NCBI GenBank assembly: GCA_021325145.1
Contig: JAJPHR010000086.1
Coordinates: 1-64,000, forward strand
Direction of reading: 5' to 3'
Origin: Verrucomicrobiota bacterium
GTDB lineage: Bacteria > Verrucomicrobiota > Verrucomicrobiia > Limisphaerales > Pedosphaeraceae
Length of the DNA: 64,000 bases
The notes under the pieces are model-generated. The model saw only the letters and a list, made by a program, of their open reading frames with translations. It ran no database searches and was not told where the DNA came from. Below are positions 55,401 to 62,000 of the stretch, piece by piece (position 1 is the first letter of the stretch; each line of letters begins with the position of its first letter). The position numbers and the translations under genes were made by a program.

Positions 55401-56063
55401 ATAAACCGATCCCGCCTCATCCACGACGACGGAGTCGGCGAAGTTCCCCCCGAACGAACTGCCAAATGTCCTCAGCCCCAAAGCATTGGCGGACAAATCT
55501 CCGCTCAGTTCGATCACAATTCCCGCCTGGGACCCTTGCGGCGTGACCGTATGGTTAAAGATAAAAGAGGAACTGGGACTCGAGTAGATCCCGCAGACAT
55601 ATACATTGCCGCCGGCGAAATAGATGCTCCGCGGACCGACCGTGGAAGGCACTGCCAACCCGGCCGGCCCCGTGCCCGTGTCAGTGCTCACGCGCAGGAT
55701 TTGTTGGTCCCCCGCGATATAGAGATTGGTGGTGCCCGCAGCGAGGCAGAAGGCGCGAGGGGTAAAACCACTGATGATCCGGTTGGTCGCACCGTCGCCC
55801 GTCCAGGGAATCAGCACACCGCTGGTGCCGTATTTGTTGATAATGCAATTACCGCCACCGTCGCTGGCCAGAACGTAAGTGACTCCCAGTGAATCAACGG
55901 TGGTATCGACGATCTGAAGCCCGGACAGCCCCACCACGAATGAGTTCGCGCCGAAAGCAGCCGGGGCCAGGGCCGACAGCAGGGCCAGCAGCAGACCCGC
56001 CAGGAGCCTTTGCGTTCGGCAGAATCCAATCATGCAGCGAGTTTTCATGGCAAAAGTTCTCAT
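46488..56063 (-). CDS. Giant secreted protein with PA14-like domain and helical shaft (3191 aa)
   Basis: Signal peptide at about 1-40 (LLAGLLLALLSALAPAAFGA). About 45-540 looks like a β-propeller of short repeats (NVYVCGIYSS, GNVYITGSFGPG). About 283-392 is a PA14-like domain within it (FGTYTFFLNTDDGNWLNING). The middle (700-2500) has no family I can name; it has Ca-binding-like pieces (DLNGDGIPDYV, DVNQDGFTDQNDAMI) and LDERKFAAAAAAKAQAGAEI. About 2610-2860 is long and helical, probably coiled coil (QDTAEKNFELIQDLLELQN). The end (2900-3191) is a β-rich domain (RIASVAVWFAGYDV, PRVYLIPVGQDI, KDIKLVVNSYGYSGN). It has no FYRL module. Start choices are ATG 56063 or 56048. Function unknown. The order resembles, at a very coarse level, the shaft-plus-cap build of Tc toxin A subunits. 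Confidence 0.85.
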   Translation of the reverse strand: MRTFAMKTRCMIGFCRTQRLLAGLLLALLSALAPAAFGANSFVVGLSGLQIVDTTVDSLGVTYVLASDGGGNCIINKYGTSGVLIPWTGDGATNRIISGFTPRAFCLAAGTTNLYIAGDQQILRVSTDTGTGPAGLAVPSTVGPRSIYFAGGNVYVCGIYSSPSSSFIFNHTVTPQGSQAGIVIELSGDLSANALGLRTFGSSFGGNFADSVVVDEAGSVYVSGHSGFGVFSTDASVASSGQWAVQLVKGGTGGGPTSVASASDAATLLGYATPQNSPINYYSTINFGSGSQGVVGNDLAFPNGASTEFVTYAVGSIWVPTFGTYTFFLNTDDGNWLNINGLRYFTTPGLQAPTDDTTTVALNRGVYVIEAVQFQHQGGASFELTYTNSNSNVGRQLLPATQLTDSQNKGYVLKFNSDLSSLTGSYFTTINSAGSGGRITELRYSQGWIYAVGFWKGLANNPAIGLNDNSSNGSEDIEVLKLDTNLQLKGRATVKGISDNEGYSVTPDDAGNVYITGSFGPGSVDFVGNGDRNSTDASQDGKFTSLSSPIQSLFVAKLDSNLNYQWAKGPTTAAVASFSSTAKLRWNSTLQRLFWAGTFFNGSITLGQPDAPATLSGAVEGFVAVLEPDGTFTEQVYLTIVSAFGQSGTQIQPFGGPLVGGNPTSTNRQPVLKGVPITASVPSIIFRKGQVDVTTDDQADTRISSTGYSVDNNVANGTANNYTFTITADTTVTFNWEVDYALNITADLSGTVGTGDPAHGIAGIPGLTSLASGNPVPAVQKHWTPANDTVIAAIDASVLDLNSPGLPVKYLVTGYDASGPANSQNSNATNFFAFSGNDTRRQVPQFIMTGPASINYHWKLKIGVQVDTTGPSSVGFPLIMVVKDPGQTNSAPPTQPNGVGTGTFYYDEHTSLQIGTLKHQGTIQLQGWLNGDGTIFASSGDLTNLNSSFTVNGSNGPLTYVSQSVPNLVQPARVMWNYGDRIFEETVFIGNSVTFSTVDDPAVKAMLRTDLPPPRVDVTDGPQGSVANDMAIWDPQGKKYYPLRPGTVLSYWQTTSSDPTAVVIIRLVFKYPSSPHYRHIASTPPVPLPTNTNNPISFNALKYTEPTTGAAVDNSGNFTATGSGNTVLLFNETSSVGRGGRITTLRVRVVQSSLWNANLPTTQTAIIGQKITSSYDTAGLGTGYVFFQNARYNASIYNRTTVQGPIIPVNLFPTAGPTQQLVVVWYETRDTINWPYQSVLYNPAWPTPDTGLGRIVIASRFGNESVATNGTDQIVTPAEMIGTNLIAAETTFDPVRFQQVQIYNQPDPTKPGYNPNEEHALLAPSLRSVSVSPRPQAAYALRDGDLNITNRDATYTSDPYVLVQFFDALHQEFKMKVYSIVRSDANLNLGDLSYQYTFTQQMNAGEPVIPFYPLGPVIGATPCAATYGRDGQPGKQICFWKDHKGTYWAVSGDSFFFTSFYYPLSPDFWWPTNQSIKMPGDCVAWLPSTPRYAGNFFVNASGAPIDYTRNDQVPAAQAVQYTTVWPQNLPILKVGETLTFPGGEYASDNPNTTVTLPDGSISIQPTPGLPGVVGWAAGQIVFDTKNPLMNDESIFSNYTARLFPALEQRTVDLPVGQFPDILQPANKRTTVQNGNFVFTELPSSLQKRIFYDPVNGKLGIVGFLNNKSISDTTLTASPGAVYVLEPNVLTLTEQTILDGGQGSPFADLAGTPFTQAMDALVNLSRNPNSVRANDVGAWRVGLDQEVQRDINGTPITTTNFGIVSVQHNPNKGSELQALGPGLALVANPAFLDPFDTNLISYVTVAENNSDLVGSAPVVLHIIKIDKSQRYRGAIQTILSANVFDENIVLRHTGDFGGNAEDLVFEWWYRPEDGTTARTPDRQPSPTPWKLFADPSGNQGRGFYQLTLKGNPSAPDVLLGDTLFFVRYRHKNEVVSSVNWEVPQPNGEQHCELNNCVPGIPYQWAGAGNSTPQDLNGDGIPDYVAQLAEGWIKRVLDRINPYEARINDFTADAPASYSSILQELGARYSGPVALNPDKNVIENVGLIALYQTILARGESLSINLSTPVSTPSISDALELASTRLNDFYVLLGNEAYSDSQNPTIGYGSDSVQYGSLAPSVFAFENQVSSLLEEELALLRGQDQNLATPVYNRLFWNFTSGEGEAAYVMKYDITDVNQDGFTDQNDAMILYPQGHGDAWGHYLTALTLDYDLLRNPNFNWVSRSEFVNINDIVVPVDYLDERKFAAAAAAKAQAGAEIVNLTYREKYVADPSGQWQGYTDTDTNRAWGVEEWARRAGQGAYFDWVTANALLPAVHPNTTLTGIQKVDRTTVQDISVVAANLWAVQTTMEQVNNGNNPLGVASGALTFAIDPALLNVPSGTQGAGAPVAGQTLFDQVYQRALTALSNAKTTFDNANQLNNMIRQVANADQNFQNQVEQQDISYRNQLIEIFGTPYSGTIGSGQAFPAGYLGPDTMLYMYVDVNNLNDNTVPQPPATYYSNYQALISSTFFTAPVFLGIFTNANPTLSSNGTDIAIAVNYTNQYNLTFSNPLSITNTVNYTDFTDPNNNPLNNGVNELTNLNLPIMASGYTFVAPPTFGSRATPGELQILITQMLQSQASLNQALYSWDNTQSTFLQKLELMNAKYDLDTRLNQDIKNKLIADSVLSGVSLALRTAAGVAKIVINAADVPVAAAKTAVPTSTPTVGLADSLGDALAPIRAALDAIKGSLDDASEGVQLGLNTAADVVDLSKEIGDQVIELQQDTAEKNFELIQDLLELQNDASNEANDRVAVFKQIQALSQLSDQYKAKLQDGLRLMQQRTAYNKRVAAQATQNRFQDMTFRISRNAALEKYRSAFDLAARYTYLAATAYDYDTNLRVGDPGAPTDLFADIVRQRTLGLVNSNGIPAVGAGGLAEDLAQLKANYDALRTSLGINNPQIETTTFSLRTETFRILGTTNSDANWAQTLRGAQIYQPDLWQVAEFRNYCRPFSSPTNGAQPGLVIPFSTQIRPNQNFFGWPLGGGDNSYDPSVYATRIASVAVWFAGYDVVNLPQTPRVYLIPVGQDIMTIPTSPDLELRTWNVVDQTIPIPYPSSSANLQDPNWKPLTDSLQGSFGNLRQFSSFRAFGFDHSVLSPYEQTTLVFNARLVGRSVWNTRWLMIIPGATLNADPNQGLNQFINSVKDIKLVVNSYGYSGN

Positions 56064-56078
56064 CGTTCTGAACAAAGT

Positions 56079-57509
56079 TTACTGATTGAGAGTGTCCACC
56101 TGACTGACGCGATTAAGGCTGATCACCCCTTCGGTGATTAGGCCGATATTTTGCGACGTCCCCAGCGGTTTGTGCAGGCCGCTGATCTCTTCCCGGTAAG
56201 TGCCCGTGAGTTGGTCCACACCGAAACCAGCCGACTGAAAAACGTTGGTGCCGGAAGCCGCGTCGAACTGGATCGTCAACGCGCGGGTGATCGCGTAACC
56301 AATGGTATGATCGGGATGCATCCGGTGGCGGAAAGGATTGGTGGGATGGCTGGCCCCGAGGTAAATGCTCCCGGACAGGGAACCACCCGCCGCAAACGTT
56401 CCGTTCATATTCACCTGATTCACCACCACCGCATCGGCGGCGGCAAAATCGCCGGCATCGGTTAACGCCTTCAAAGCGGCGGCATTGGCGTCATTCTGAA
56501 CTTGCGCCGGCAAAACACCCGCGTGCAGGTCCGTTGTCGCTGCGGCAGTGGCGGCAGTGGCGGCGATGCCCGCGCTGGAAAGAAAGGCGGGCGTTGCAAT
56601 AAAGCTCTTGTAACCCGGCGAAACTGGGGACGGGGCGTTGATGGCGGCGGTGACCGCGGCCAGGGCGGCATTGGTGGCGGCTGAGCCCACGGTGGCCGTG
56701 TTTGTCCCGCCGGCAATCACTGCATTGGCGGCTCCGCTGGCCGCCGCCTGCGCCACGGAATCCACCGCGGCAACGTAGCGCGTATCGACGAAAAGAACGT
56801 TGGTTTGCAGGGTCTGCGCGTAAGCCCGGTTGGTCACGACAATGAAATTGTTGGTGGCCGCCGAGAGTGCGGCGGCAAGGAGTTGCTGCGAATTGGCATT
56901 AGTGCTGTGGGATTGCAATGCCCCGGCGGTAGCGGAAGCAGCCGCATTCAAGGCAGCGCTGTTAAAACCGGCGCCAGTAACAAAGGCATTGTAAGGCGCA
57001 TCGATGTTGGCGCCTTGAACGACTTTATTGGCGGCATTGAGGGCGTTCTGGCCGGCGGCGGCGGCATTTCCGGCGGCGGCGGCAACCTGGTTGAGGATGG
57101 CCACCGTGTTCGGTTCGCCAAAATCAAACGCCGCCGACGCAATCCGCCGCCCGACATTGGAGAACCCGGTGAAATTCGGATACAGGGAAGCGTCCGTGAT
57201 GAGCGCCAGATGCGGGGGTTGATTGGTATCCTTCGCCAGCACTGCCACACTCTTGAGCAAGCGCACCTGGCCCTGGCCATCGACATGGAAGATGATTCGA
57301 ATATGCGCCGGGGCATTGACCGGTGTGGTGACGGACGGGTCGGGCGCCACCACCTGGTTCGCGGCGTTGATGCCGACCACAGATTCGTTAACAGCATTGA
57401 GCGTCACGTCACCCACCCAAAGACCGCCCGATGGATTGGCCGCCTGGGAAATCTGCGGCCCAAAACCAATCGCCACCGCCAGCCCGAGAATGAAAAATTT
57501 GGTTCGCAT
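56079..57509 (-). CDS. Secreted protein with Ala-rich insert, unknown function
   Basis: A 476-aa protein with a signal peptide at 1-23 (FILGLAVAIGFGPQISQA). The first 140 residues (GGLWVGDVTLNAVNESVVG, IRIIFHVDGQGQVRLLKSV) and the last 110 (SLSGSIYLGASHP, GTYREEISGLHKPLG) look β-rich and may form one domain. Between them about 230 residues are Ala/Asn-rich, helical and repetitive (AAAGQNALNAANK, ALAAVTAAIN), like an inserted helical hairpin. It lies between the 342-aa gene (12 bases) and the 3191-aa gene (15 bases). The last ~20 residues (GVISLNRVSQVDTLNQ) carry no sorting signal that I recognise. Function unknown; probably part of the same secreted assembly. Confidence 0.75.
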   Translation of the reverse strand: MRTKFFILGLAVAIGFGPQISQAANPSGGLWVGDVTLNAVNESVVGINAANQVVAPDPSVTTPVNAPAHIRIIFHVDGQGQVRLLKSVAVLAKDTNQPPHLALITDASLYPNFTGFSNVGRRIASAAFDFGEPNTVAILNQVAAAAGNAAAAGQNALNAANKVVQGANIDAPYNAFVTGAGFNSAALNAAASATAGALQSHSTNANSQQLLAAALSAATNNFIVVTNRAYAQTLQTNVLFVDTRYVAAVDSVAQAAASGAANAVIAGGTNTATVGSAATNAALAAVTAAINAPSPVSPGYKSFIATPAFLSSAGIAATAATAAATTDLHAGVLPAQVQNDANAAALKALTDAGDFAAADAVVVNQVNMNGTFAAGGSLSGSIYLGASHPTNPFRHRMHPDHTIGYAITRALTIQFDAASGTNVFQSAGFGVDQLTGTYREEISGLHKPLGTSQNIGLITEGVISLNRVSQVDTLNQ

Positions 57510-57521
57510 GGAAGGATCGTA

Positions 57522-58550
57522 TTAGGGTGTCGCGGAAAGATCCGGCCGGGTGCCGGTTACCGGGACCCAGACTTGCACACCGGTGTCGGTGGAGAACTTG
57601 AGCAGTGAACTTTGCGAGCCCTGGGTCATCTGTTCACGCCGCACGCCCAGTCGCAACGTGGTCACCGCACCGGGGTTCAGCGCGGGCATCGGATAGGCCG
57701 CCGGCAAATCGAAGAGCAACTCGGCCATGTTGGTTGCCGTCACGCTCCGCACCATCAATGCCATCGGCAAGCCGAGACTGCCTGGAACCGTGTCCACGCG
57801 CACGTACATTGGATTGGGTGATTGATTGGCAATCGTGACCTCTGCATCACTGTCGGTTCCAAACGCAAGCTGTTGACCCAGAGGGACTTTCACACTTAGC
57901 GGCCCCTGGTAACTCGAGCCGCCGTTGCAGTAAATCCAAAATGCCTCCCCGGTTTGCATGGTGGTCCCAACCGGATTGGCCACCAGCGTCCATTGGTCGT
58001 TGACCAGTCGAAAAATTCGATATGGCTGGTGGGCGGCGGAACCCGAAAAGAACTGGTCGAAGGTCGGCGGCGACTGGTCATCCAGGGAAAAACCAACGAC
58101 ATTGAATGAACTGCTTTTCCACTTGAGAGCCTCGAACACGACCGCGCCCGTGACCTGCCAGACATAGTCCTGCTTCGCATAGAGCAGATACGCGCGGTTG
58201 CCATTGATGGTATGCAGGCTGGAGAGGAAGGCGTCCGGCCGATTAGGCGCGTACCAAACCGCCCAACCATCCTTTTTCCACTGAATGGTCCCGGGATTCT
58301 GAATGAATTCGACCGGCGTGGCCGTCGGAAGAAAAATCGCCGCCACGGAAATGGGCGTGTTGCTGAAAACCACCGCCGGGTTGGGGATGGCGGGCGTCAC
58401 CTGGAGGTAAACTGAGTTCCACCCTTTATGCAGGGTGATGGTTTGTGTCCGCACGAGGTCGGCTCGCGCGGAGGAACCGGCCACAACAGACAAAAGCAAT
58501 AACAGCGAGGCAAACGATTTCAAAGGTGTACACATTCTGAGCGAGTTCAT
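57522..58550 (-). CDS. Secreted protein, first gene of the giant-protein operon
   Basis: A 342-aa protein. The signal peptide is about 1-31 (SFASLLLLLSVVAGSSARA). The mature part begins TITLHKGWNSVYLQVTPAI and contains INGNRAYLLYAKQDYVWQVTG, SSSFNVVGFSLDD and a C-terminal β domain (VTTLRLGVRREQM, SLLKFSTDTGVQVWVPVTG). The GWNSVYL start and GNRAYLLY block recall secreted bacterial domains that begin with a GWN motif; I cannot name the family. The frame extends to 58619; I use ATG 58550, where the signal peptide begins. It heads six genes with gaps of about 11-20 bases. Confidence 0.75.
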   Translation of the reverse strand: MNSLRMCTPLKSFASLLLLLSVVAGSSARADLVRTQTITLHKGWNSVYLQVTPAIPNPAVVFSNTPISVAAIFLPTATPVEFIQNPGTIQWKKDGWAVWYAPNRPDAFLSSLHTINGNRAYLLYAKQDYVWQVTGAVVFEALKWKSSSFNVVGFSLDDQSPPTFDQFFSGSAAHQPYRIFRLVNDQWTLVANPVGTTMQTGEAFWIYCNGGSSYQGPLSVKVPLGQQLAFGTDSDAEVTIANQSPNPMYVRVDTVPGSLGLPMALMVRSVTATNMAELLFDLPAAYPMPALNPGAVTTLRLGVRREQMTQGSQSSLLKFSTDTGVQVWVPVTGTRPDLSATP

Positions 58551-58606
58551 AACACACTTCGTTTCCGAAAGATCAATACCGCCAGCAAAAAAACGGGTAC
58601 AAAAGA

Positions 58607-58632
58607 AGACCATAACCATCTTGCGATGGTCT
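58607..58632 (-). promoter_or_regulatory. Competing stem-loops upstream of the giant-protein operon
   Basis: ACCATC-TTGC-GATGGT (58615-58630) is a perfect six-pair hairpin. AGACCAT (58607-58613) can instead pair with ATGGTCT (58626-58632), so two stems exclude each other. It lies about 60 bases before the operon start. A TATAAG box lies just upstream on the minus strand (about 58642-58637) but with no good -35. The interval 58551-58923 holds no gene. A switch-like role is speculation. Confidence 0.3.
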
Positions 58633-58923
58633 CTGCCTTATACCGTGCCATCCAGAATCACATCAGGACCGCTGATGCGTAAAAAAACCGTCCCGGCACA
58701 ACCGTGCCCCAGCCAGCGGGACAAGAACAAAGAGCAAAAGACGACAAACCCCTAACCGCAGTAACGCACCCGTGTCGGTGATAAATTTGCGACGAGAGTA
58801 ACGCGCAGGGGTTGGGTGTCAACGCTTTTGTGAAATCTTTTCACAAACGTTTCAGGAATGTTTCGAAGGATCTGGCGCGCCTTTTACCGATTCCCTCGTG
58901 AGAAGAATTTTTTCCCTGTTCGT

Positions 58924-59010
58924 TTAAGAGCCTATCTTGGCAGGGCGCGTCACTCCGTGCGCGCCGACGACAGGCAGAGGACTGCCCGCCCTACCGAGAT
59001 AGGTTCCAAG
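58924..59010. repeat. Palindromic intergenic repeat, copy 2 (inverted to copy 1)
   Basis: 87 bases from TTAAGAGCCTATC to GATAGGTTCCAAG. Reverse-complemented it matches 103-187 almost base for base through the core (GCAGTCCTCTGCC, GTCGTCGGCGCGCACGGAG). It ends exactly at the stop codon of the propeller/lectin gene, as copy 1 lies just after the stop of the response regulator gene. Both are thus at 3' ends of minus-strand genes. Confidence 0.75.
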
Positions 59011-62000
59011 TCACGGCGCGCGCAAACGATAGAACGTATTCACGGCTCCGACCGGAACTGTGACGCTGGTTTGCGCTCCATTTACCACGGGCGTCTGCGG
59101 TGCCGTGCTCCAGACAGCGGGTGCCAGGCTGTGGGTGAATTCCAATACATGGCCCACCGGCCAGGTCGGCCACATGATGACGATCTGATTTCCGCCATAC
59201 ACCACGCTCAACGTCGGAGGTGGCGGAAGATTCCGCGCAAAGGTAAAATTGCTGACGGTTTGTTGCGAAACCACCCCGCCGGTTGCGCCAGTGAAACCGA
59301 CCACTGCTGTGTTGCCGCCTCCGACCGCCGCAGACAGATTGACCGCATAGTTCGCGTCGTAAATCTGGCCGGTGTTCTGGTCCACCAAATGTTCGGTCAG
59401 GAGGGAGCCATTATAAAACAGCGTGGCCCAAATGGGATCTCCGCTGCCGAGATCCAGCGGTAGCGTTGAGATATAGCCGCCCGTAACCCCATTGGTGGCA
59501 TAGCGCGTGCCCGTGCCGCCCTGACCGCTATAAAGGTTGAACTCAATGCCCGCACTGGGGCTGATGCCGGCATAGCCCAAACTGCCGCCTCCGCCGCCCA
59601 ACGCCCCCGCGCCGCCCGGGGAGTTTTGCCAGACAAACACCGTTCCATCGGCGCCCCCGGTGCTTCGGTAAACGAACTCGGCGGCAAAATTGGTCATGCC
59701 TTGAAGTGTGTTGAAGAAAGCGCTGCGAGCCTCGCCGTTTTGTCCGTCGGTCAGCGTCAGCACATCGTTGGTCACCCCGGCCCCGCCGTTGAGAGTCCAA
59801 CCGCTGCCGTTATCGCCGAATCCGACGATGGTGGCGGCAGGCAAACCCGGAACGAAGAAAGCAGAGGCGACCCCGCTCTGGGTTGAGTTCGTCACGGTGG
59901 CGATGGCTTTGACCATGGCCGTGTTGGTCAGGGTGAATGGTCCCGAGTAATGTGTGGAACTGCTGGTTGGCTGGCTGCCGTCGAGCGAATAATAAAGCTG
60001 AGCGCCGGGATTGGTGGTGGTCAGGGTGACGGTGATCGAATTCGTAAACACGCCGCCATTGGGGGTGATCATGGGCGCCGCCGGCGGCGGGGTGTTCACG
60101 GTGAAGACAAAACTGCTGACCGCCTGCTGCGACGCGGCGCCGCCGGTTGCGCCGGTAAACCCAATGAAGGCGACGTTCGAACCCACAGCACCGGGCAGGT
60201 CCGCCACATAGTTGGTGGTGTAGGTCTGGCCCGTGCTCTCGTCAGTCAAACTCTCATTCCAGCCGGCGCTGGTGTAATTCAAGATCACCAGAATGGGATC
60301 TCCGCTGCCCAAATCCAGCGGAAGCGTCGAGCTGTAACCGCCCGTCGCGCCATCGATCGCGTAGCGCGTCCCGCTGCCGCCATTACCGCTGTAGAGGTTG
60401 AATTCGACCGCCGCGCTCGGAGTGATGCCGGCATAACCCAGGCTGCCACCGCCCCCGCCCAGCGCGGCCGCACCCGCGGTGGCATTTTGGACTACAAACG
60501 TAGCTCCGTCCGCGCCGCCCGTGCTTTGATAGATGAACTCGGCTTTAAAGGCCACGATGCTTTGGGGAAGGTTGAAGAACGCGCTGCGCGCCTCGCCGAA
60601 TTGCCCGTCGGTCAATGTCAACATGTTGCCGCTCGCCACCGCCCCGCCGTTCAGGGTCCAGCCGCTGCCGTTGCCGCCGAAGCCGGCGATGGTGGTTGCG
60701 GGGGTCACTAAGCTGAATAAAGCTGCAGAAATACTGCTGCTGATCAGGTTGGTTTCGGTGGCAATGGCTTTGACTATTGTCGTGTTCGTCACCACAAGCG
60801 GGTTGGCGTACAGCGGTGAATTGGTCGTCGGTGTCGTGCCGTCCAGGGTGTAATGAATTTGGGCGCTCGACGTGGCGGTGGCCAGCGTGACCATCACTGA
60901 ATTGCTGAATGCGCCACCGTTGGGGCTGATGGTGGGCGCGGCCACCCAGGCGCCGAGACCGAAGACGGCCAGGCCGGACGCAGTGCCAACATAGACCTTG
61001 CCGTTGGCCACCGTGGGCACCGTGTATTTGACCGCTCCGCCGGGAACGTCACGCGAACCCGCCTGCGAACTATTGTAAAGTTCCACTGCCACATTGGTGG
61101 CGGCATAGGCGTGTAGAATACCCACTCCACCGCCGTCCGCCGCATCGGTTTGCAAAGCCCAAACAATGCCGTTGTTCGTGCCGTTCGCGGAAATACTTGG
61201 CGTGGCTCCTGGATAGCCGAAGGTGTCGCCGGATTCGGCCGCGGGAGTGCCGACCAGGACTCCGCCGGAAAATGCGAACGCCTTGAGCCGGTCTCCGATG
61301 CCCAGGTAGTAAAGCGTATTGTTGAAATAAGCCGGGGTGCTGAACGACCCGCCAATCGCGCTCGGCAAGGTTTGAACGGCATTGCTGTTATTGAGCGCGT
61401 TGAAGTGACCGAGGTTATCGCGGTCGATGAGATAGATGGTTCCTTCCTTGCCCGTGCCCACCATCAAATGAGGATGATTCGAACCGCCGACCGAATCAGG
61501 CAGCAGCATCGCGCCGCCCGAGCCAAGGTCCGCATCGGCATTGGCGAGGTCCTGCTGGTTATACGGCGTGAAGTAATCGCTCAGGTTTAGATTCGTGCCA
61601 TTCAAGGTCAGCCGCAGAAAGCTGTCGCCATAATCCTTATTGGTGGCGCCGTCGAACACGCCGTTGCCGGTGATGCAATAGATATTGTTACTCGCGTCGG
61701 CGGCCGGCGCATCGCCGGCCTGCCAGAAGCCGCCGAGCCCTCCGTTGGGCGTCGCATTAAAGACGCCCTGCGGTTGCAACGTCAGCGCACTGAAACCGAG
61801 CAACCAGCCGTGATAAGGGCCATTGTCTCCATGCGAACCATAAGCCACGTAAACCACGCCGTTGACCAGCAGCAAGCCGGGGCGGTTCACGTGGCGCAAC
61901 CCATTGAACGGCACATGGCCGGCCCCATCGTTGCCGTCGCCGGTGCCGGGAACAGTTGCCTGGATGACCACCGGCCCGCCAAACTTCTCCGTGCCGGAGC

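Noticed and set aside
34899-55892. Long plus-strand open frames opposite the giant genes (e.g. 34899-35729, 36825-37847, 44806-46125, 53403-54602)
   Set aside because: They lie wholly inside genes with clear signal peptides and repeats on the minus strand, have no recognisable domain, and are Arg/Gly/His-rich in the way antisense frames of GC-rich genes are.
46488-56063. Calling the 3191-aa protein an insecticidal Tc toxin subunit
   Set aside because: Only the coarse order of parts is similar; no diagnostic Tc motif was seen and no TcB/TcC gene is present.
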